Positions 8,201-10,955 of a DNA stretch of 10,955 nucleotides are shown in pieces; position 1 is the first letter of the stretch, and the number at the start of each line of letters is the position of its first letter. The position numbers were made by a program, and so were the translations under genes. This DNA is from Deltaproteobacteria bacterium UBA2957 (GTDB lineage: Bacteria; Myxococcota_A; UBA796), in contig DEBL01000087.1 of NCBI GenBank assembly GCA_002348535.1, forward strand, positions 1-10,955. The letters are read 5' to 3'. A model generated the notes under the pieces. The model saw nothing but the letters and a program-made list of their open reading frames with translations. It searched no databases and had not been told where the DNA came from.

Positions 8201-8707
8201 TCAGACTGGATCTCGACCCAGTTTCTTGTCAGCGAGACCAATGACCCACCATCGATCCCCACCCTGCTGGACCCTGCCGATGGCGTCTCGATGGGCGACG
8301 AAATGACACTGGTGGCGACCAACAGCACCGATCCTGAGGGAGGTACGGTGGTCCAAGAGTTCCAGGTTCTCGACCTCCGCGACACCGTGATTCTTGAGTC
8401 GGGCACCGTGGAACAAGGGGAGGACACCACCATCTGGGCACCCGGTCTAATGGACGAGGGGTATTACCAGTGGACCGCGCGGGCCGTCGATGAATCCGGC
8501 ATGGCATCCGATTGGGCAACCGCTCGAAGCTTTGTCGTGGGAACACCGGACCAAGTCGAAGAGCCGGAGTTGGGCGGCATGGTTTCCGATGGCAAGTCAT
8601 CCGGCTGCAGCTGCACCAGTGCAGCCGCGCACCCTCGGTCGACCCTGCTCTGGATTGCGAGCCTCTTTGGCTTGGTGCTTCAGCGGCGGAAGCGCCCGCG
8701 GTCTTGA
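5264..8707 (+). CDS. Large secreted multidomain surface protein: GATase-like N-terminus, PKD/Ig modules, two MopE-type metal-binding motifs, MYXO-CTERM-like tail
   Basis: An 1147-residue exported protein. The start is fixed by an in-frame stop 9 nt upstream; a short signal peptide (about 1-14, to AIAA) follows. Residues 15-240 resemble glutamine-amidotransferase/ThuA-like folds (VLVIDDTDAD, LEDYDVIVWFDGG, VNNGGSLMLFGQNG); catalysis is not claimed. A PKD-like domain begins near 245 (PPVADAGGPY), followed by Ig/cadherin-like modules to about 510. Two Asp/Cys metal-binding motifs start at 513 and 570 (D-x-D-x-D-G, DCND, YPGA-x-E-x-CD, SDCDG). An Asp-rich thrombospondin-3/EF-like stretch follows to about 675. 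Then come four modules of about 100 residues, separated by Asn-x-Pro-Pro linkers near 783, 886 and 993. The tail has GCSC (1114-1117), a helix and RRKRPRS, matching MYXO-CTERM sorting signals that anchor proteins at the surface. Ca or Cu binding is inferred from the motif family. Overlaps the glycosyltransferase gene tail-to-tail by 28 nt. Confidence 0.9.
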   Translation: MHLLLASLSSAIAAPVLVIDDTDADTLTFQGSLGSEFGHAVTLSSDFGVVEWEFEGDTTAPTGEVLRLEDYDVIVWFDGGPAAGASMPVSGQAALLEYVNNGGSLMLFGQNGYNFNTGRHGDMAPMIPLRSWTNHEGGSIICDDEEHPICEAFGTDEVTISGGHLSTSILAADTYATRLFGYKPWWVPEFVFTRMGAAHLNYGLGRALQWGLWGNSGSAALQSPWWDSDIMEIMNLSVEWLTQDRPPVADAGGPYTATAGDLVALSASDSRARGSAELEAFRWDIGSVDVVETGDPIVDFDSSILDGPITVTVNLQVEDSEGRTDNTSTTLTVANADPVFEEIDCPDSLDEAEVGSFSAGVVDPEVADITEVEWLLDGELLGAGEEIAVSFADNGSVDIGVAVSDDDGGRTEASCPAPISIENVPPLIVGSPPTDVDALSAYRFRPDVEDPGTFDVHAWSLEGPDAATVDPATGTVEWTPTLDDVGEYDLILRVNDGDDNDTFSWTVTVRWPDLDADGYRYDDDCNDEDATVYPGASELCDDVDSDCDGDLTDDYDDIDGDDLPDCIDDDADGDGVALTEDCNDRDDTVYPGADESCDFTDSDCDGSLVDEFDDSDADGEPDCIDSDLDGDGLADAWEEAYGLDPDDAADGGSDEDGDGRTALDEFMSGSDPTVYDGPGAPTVYAPIDGGEINELPAVITVIDGDAPLGQDLTHTFTIGLLETLEMPLEVIAEVPGEDDGTTSAAIEAELVENSWVYWTARAHDDFTSGPTMTVAMFFVNLVNEPPDTPGVVGPLDGSTSVGVTLEALTPTDPDLDEVSLVFSIELPDGALLVSEARSSETDTVAWTPPITADDGATLCWTATPVDEHGLEGPSTDPACFTIDLTNLPPSAPEFDSPVGTEAVASLTPTIRVINGVDPEDRETQHRFEIDTSDSFSSDALQTAIIDSDASGLTSWSPEEPFEEDTIVFVRVQCTDGASNSDWISTQFLVSETNDPPSIPTLLDPADGVSMGDEMTLVATNSTDPEGGTVVQEFQVLDLRDTVILESGTVEQGEDTTIWAPGLMDEGYYQWTARAVDESGMASDWATARSFVVGTPDQVEEPELGGMVSDGKSSGCSCTSAAAHPRSTLLWIASLFGLVLQRRKRPRS

Positions 8708-10143
8708 ATCGACTTTAGTTCTCGACGCAAGTTCTCGACGTCGTTTTCGAGCCGGGCGCGCAACTCGTCCATCGCACGGATTTCAGCAGACTTCTTCTCT
8801 ACGTCAGCCCGCAGCAGCGCGTTTTCGGCCACCGCAGACTCCAGCGAGAGGCGGTCCGCAGCGCTCTGGTTTCCAAGAAGTTGGATGGCTTCGCGCTTGA
8901 ACCCAGCCACCTCGTCCATGGCTCGTGTCATCCGGTCGAGGGAACGAGTCAATGTCTGGATCTGCACATTCAGGGCTGTTACTTCACCGCGTTTCTGCGT
9001 GACCTCCGCCTCCGCGCGAGCCTTGGCTTCTCCCGCGGCAGCCGCCACTTGGTGGGCCCGAGCAGCCTCTGCAGCCATCTGGGCGCGGTCGACGAGGTCT
9101 GTGGGCGAGTGCGCATGCCGGGCTCCCGTAATCAGCCACTCCATCAGCGCCGCAAAGGCCTGCTCCGGTGCGAACTGGGTCCGAGCGAGCCGTCGTGCAG
9201 CCCGCGAACGCCGACTGACCTCCTCCGGATCGTCCAGCACTGCGTCGAGTGTCGCTTCGATGTTGTGACTGGCCCATCCGGTGCCGCGAAGCACGTCGGC
9301 GATCGGCGAGTCTGGGTAGGTGAGAATGGGCAAACCGCACCCAAGGTAATCGGCGTGTCTAAAGCTGAAGGCCAGGTTTCGTTCCGGGTTGGCCACCATC
9401 CAGTCCAACGCGGCGGTCGCACCCGAGTAGGCTCGAAGCAGCGTGTCCCGATCCACCCAGCCAGCTGCCTTCAGTCGCGGGTGAGTGGGCAGAATCCATG
9501 TGGCTTCCGTGCCTTCGGGCACACCTCCATACCAGACAACCTTGCCCTCACCCCTTCGATCGAGGTGCTCCAACACGCGGTTGAGTGCCGGTACCGGGTC
9601 TTGCCAAGGCCAGCTTCCTCCGCCCGCCACGAAGATCGGCGTCTTCGAAGTCCGTCGCCGCATCCCTTGGGGAGCCAACAACGGCACAAGCAGCGTCGGG
9701 TCGGTTCGAACATCGATTCCGGCCATGGCCAAGATTCCCATCCAGAACCAGCGCTGGCGAGGATTGGAGACCAAGAAGACATCCCCAGCCGCTAACGCAC
9801 GGAGTGTATCAACACTGGTCTTGCGTAAGGTACCCTCGAAGGCAGCTTCAAGAACACGCGGCGCGTAGAGGTCGACAGCAATTGGCGCCCCGACCGCACC
9901 GAGCGCAGGTGCATCCTCAATCTGCGTGGCAATGATGCGGTCCGGCCCCCAGTCGCGGGCCCGCTGATACAGGTCCTCTTCGGAGCTGAATCCTCCGGGC
10001 TCGTCTTGCTGACGTGAGAGCAGGCGCACGCGATGACCGGCAGCCTCGAAGGCTTGAGCCATGCCAAACGCACGAAGCGCCCCGCCTGTGACCGGTTGGT
10101 CCGCAGCGGGGCGCTTTCCGTGATGAACAATCAGTATTCGCAT
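8680..10143 (-). CDS. GT-B type glycosyltransferase with C-terminal coiled coil
   Basis: A 487-residue cytoplasmic protein. Residues 1-340 look like a GT-B, group 1/GT4-type glycosyltransferase. The first Rossmann half starts MRILIVHHGK with a TGGALRAFGMAQAF acceptor-side loop (19-32) and an AVDLYAPRVLEAAFEG motif (89-104) reminiscent of enzymes in O-antigen and polysaccharide clusters. The second half starts PIFVAGGGSWPWQDP (169-183) and carries the donor-side segment NPERNLAFSFRHADYLGCGLPIL (252-274). The canonical E-x7-E is not obvious, so donor sugar and family are unknown. From about 352 to 482 there is a long charged heptad-like coiled coil, unusual for a simple GT and suggesting oligomerisation or docking on a partner. 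Start: ATG at 10143 with AGAGG only 2 nt before it. It lies 39 nt downstream of the DA-linker gene on the same strand, so co-transcription is possible. The last codons overlap the convergent surface protein gene. Confidence 0.85.
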   Translation of the reverse strand: MRILIVHHGKRPAADQPVTGGALRAFGMAQAFEAAGHRVRLLSRQQDEPGGFSSEEDLYQRARDWGPDRIIATQIEDAPALGAVGAPIAVDLYAPRVLEAAFEGTLRKTSVDTLRALAAGDVFLVSNPRQRWFWMGILAMAGIDVRTDPTLLVPLLAPQGMRRRTSKTPIFVAGGGSWPWQDPVPALNRVLEHLDRRGEGKVVWYGGVPEGTEATWILPTHPRLKAAGWVDRDTLLRAYSGATAALDWMVANPERNLAFSFRHADYLGCGLPILTYPDSPIADVLRGTGWASHNIEATLDAVLDDPEEVSRRSRAARRLARTQFAPEQAFAALMEWLITGARHAHSPTDLVDRAQMAAEAARAHQVAAAAGEAKARAEAEVTQKRGEVTALNVQIQTLTRSLDRMTRAMDEVAGFKREAIQLLGNQSAADRLSLESAVAENALLRADVEKKSAEIRAMDELRARLENDVENLRRELKSIQDRGRFRR

Positions 10144-10182
10144 GTCCTCTAATCTAACAGAGGTACAGCGAAAGAGAAGGGT

Positions 10183-10955
10183 CTACAGGCCAGTCATGCC
10201 GGTAAGTTCCTTCGCGAGGATGATTGCATCGGTCTCCGTATCGATGTGTGTCTCGCGAACGAGGCCAATCCCTTCAACCCAGAAGAAGTCTGCCTTGCCC
10301 GGGAGGTCCCGACTGAATGGAATGCCCGAACCCTCGAGCGCCATGCTGTAGGTCCCCGAGATGTGCCATGCCGTCATGGACTCGCCCATCACACTGATGA
10401 CTTGGGTTCCCTCGTCCTTGAACTGGCCGCTGACGGGAATGTTGACGCTCATACCGCTTCCAGGCGAACCTCCCGAACCGGCGGACGTATCGACGTATTG
10501 GAGGGTGTAGTTGAACGCCCATGTGTCGCCGGTTCCAAACATCTCATTGTTGAGGTACAACCGCGGCGTCGAGAGCTTCATGAGCACGTTGCCGGGGCTC
10601 ACAGGGATGCCCGTGTCATCCAACTCGAGTTCAACCTCGTAGCTGATCTCCACATTCCACTCAGCGACGCTAAGGCCCTTTGTGCCCAAGTTGTCGCAGA
10701 GGTGGTAGACCGTTCCTTCGTACACCTTTTCGGCGCCGATGCTCAGTGTCTCCCAGGCCTTGTAGGCTTCGGTACCGGTGGTCGTAAACCCTTCACCCAT
10801 TGCCCGTTCGGTCGCGATGGCGGTTTCTTCCCCGTTCTCATCAGAAATGAATGTCGACGTGTAGGTCTTCTCCCAACCGTCTTCATCCAAGGGGTTGAAC
10901 GTGAAGCACGACGTGGTGTCGATGTCGGCATCGGCATCGGCATCGGCGTCGGCGT
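10183..10955 (-). CDS. Exported protein with Asp-Ala linker, unknown beta-rich domain (N-terminus missing, runs off right edge)
   Basis: 256 residues are visible, entering the window inside an (Ala-Asp)5 linker and ending at a TAG stop. The domain begins I-D-T-T-S-C-F-T-F. It is rich in Thr, Gly and predicted beta strands (VEISYEVELELDD, WAFNYTLQYVDTSAG, TAWHISGTYSMALEG), and near the C-terminus has FFWVEGIGLVRETHID, a pattern seen in many uncharacterised secreted proteins. Visible Cys16 and Cys86 could form a disulfide. I do not recognise the family. The DA linker and absence of a start in the window imply a longer protein, most likely a lipoprotein like the one at 1-218. A TTG at 10890 lies in the same frame but would discard the linker and the first cysteine, so it is not the start. 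It may be co-transcribed with the glycosyltransferase gene 39 nt downstream. Confidence 0.78.
   Translation of the reverse strand, partial: ADADADADADIDTTSCFTFNPLDEDGWEKTYTSTFISDENGEETAIATERAMGEGFTTTGTEAYKAWETLSIGAEKVYEGTVYHLCDNLGTKGLSVAEWNVEISYEVELELDDTGIPVSPGNVLMKLSTPRLYLNNEMFGTGDTWAFNYTLQYVDTSAGSGGSPGSGMSVNIPVSGQFKDEGTQVISVMGESMTAWHISGTYSMALEGSGIPFSRDLPGKADFFWVEGIGLVRETHIDTETDAIILAKELTGMTGL
10924..10955 (-). repeat. Hexanucleotide repeat encoding (Ala-Asp)5 at right window edge
   Basis: Plus-strand units GGCATC (three perfect copies, 10927-10944), then GGCGTC and a partial GGCGT to the edge. It is the same unit and reading phase type as the repeat at the left edge, on the same coding strand. 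Confidence 0.93.

Noticed and set aside
8881..9795. Plus-strand open frame of 304 codons opposite the glycosyltransferase
   Set aside because: No family resemblance; the opposite strand has a coherent GT-B plus coiled-coil protein.
10183..10890. TTG at 10890 as start of the right-edge gene
   Set aside because: The frame stays open upstream through a DA linker to the window edge, matching an exported protein; starting at TTG would remove the linker and give a protein with no signal peptide.
1..10955. Plasmid or phage origin of the window
   Set aside because: No replication, partition, integrase, transposase or structural phage gene is visible; the gene content is chromosomal envelope and signalling type.

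Overview
The window looks like chromosomal DNA from a myxobacterium-like organism (Myxococcota or a close relative), probably a contig from a metagenome or draft assembly. Three things point there: a large surface protein with two MopE-type Asp/Cys metal-binding motifs and a Gly-Cys-Ser-Cys plus membrane helix plus Arg/Lys tail (MYXO-CTERM-like); a kinase-ATPase-TPR signalling protein; and Asp-Ala repeat linkers in exported proteins. The DNA is GC-rich by eye, but I did not count it. I see no mobile elements, tRNA, rRNA or CRISPR.

Layout from left to right. (1) 1-218, minus: N-terminus of a lipoprotein with an Asp/His-rich stretch that runs into (Asp-Ala)n and off the left edge. (2) 219-409: a divergent intergenic region with a perfect 19-bp palindrome of Fur-family 7-1-7 geometry just upstream of that lipoprotein. 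(3) 410-3937, plus: a soluble Ser/Thr kinase fused to an AAA/STAND-type ATPase and TPRs. (4) 3918-5170, minus: a two-gene unit in which a signal-peptidase-I-like gene comes first and a small lipoprotein second. The peptidase-like protein keeps the LepB fold motifs but has Ala and Arg where the catalytic Ser and Lys should be, so I predict a pseudo-peptidase. (5) 5264-8707, plus and divergent from it: the 1147-residue MYXO-CTERM-type surface protein. (6) 8680-10143, minus: a GT-B glycosyltransferase with a long C-terminal coiled coil. (7) 10183-10955, minus: the C-terminal part of an exported protein that enters the window from the right through another (Asp-Ala)n linker.

The region is compact. 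Both convergent pairs overlap tail-to-tail, by 20 and 28 nt, and the same-strand gaps are 20 and 39 nt. The common theme is the cell envelope: two lipoproteins, a secreted or surface-anchored multidomain protein, a dead signal-peptidase homologue, a glycosyltransferase and a DA-linker protein. The kinase is the only obvious cytoplasmic signalling gene. No shared pathway is proven.

The strongest leads are the predicted inactive signal peptidase, co-directional with a lipoprotein and divergent from the surface protein, and the fact that both window ends stop inside the same hexanucleotide repeat in genes on the same strand. The left fragment has only the signal and linker; the right has only linker and C-terminal domain. 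They may be two paralogues or two halves of one gene.
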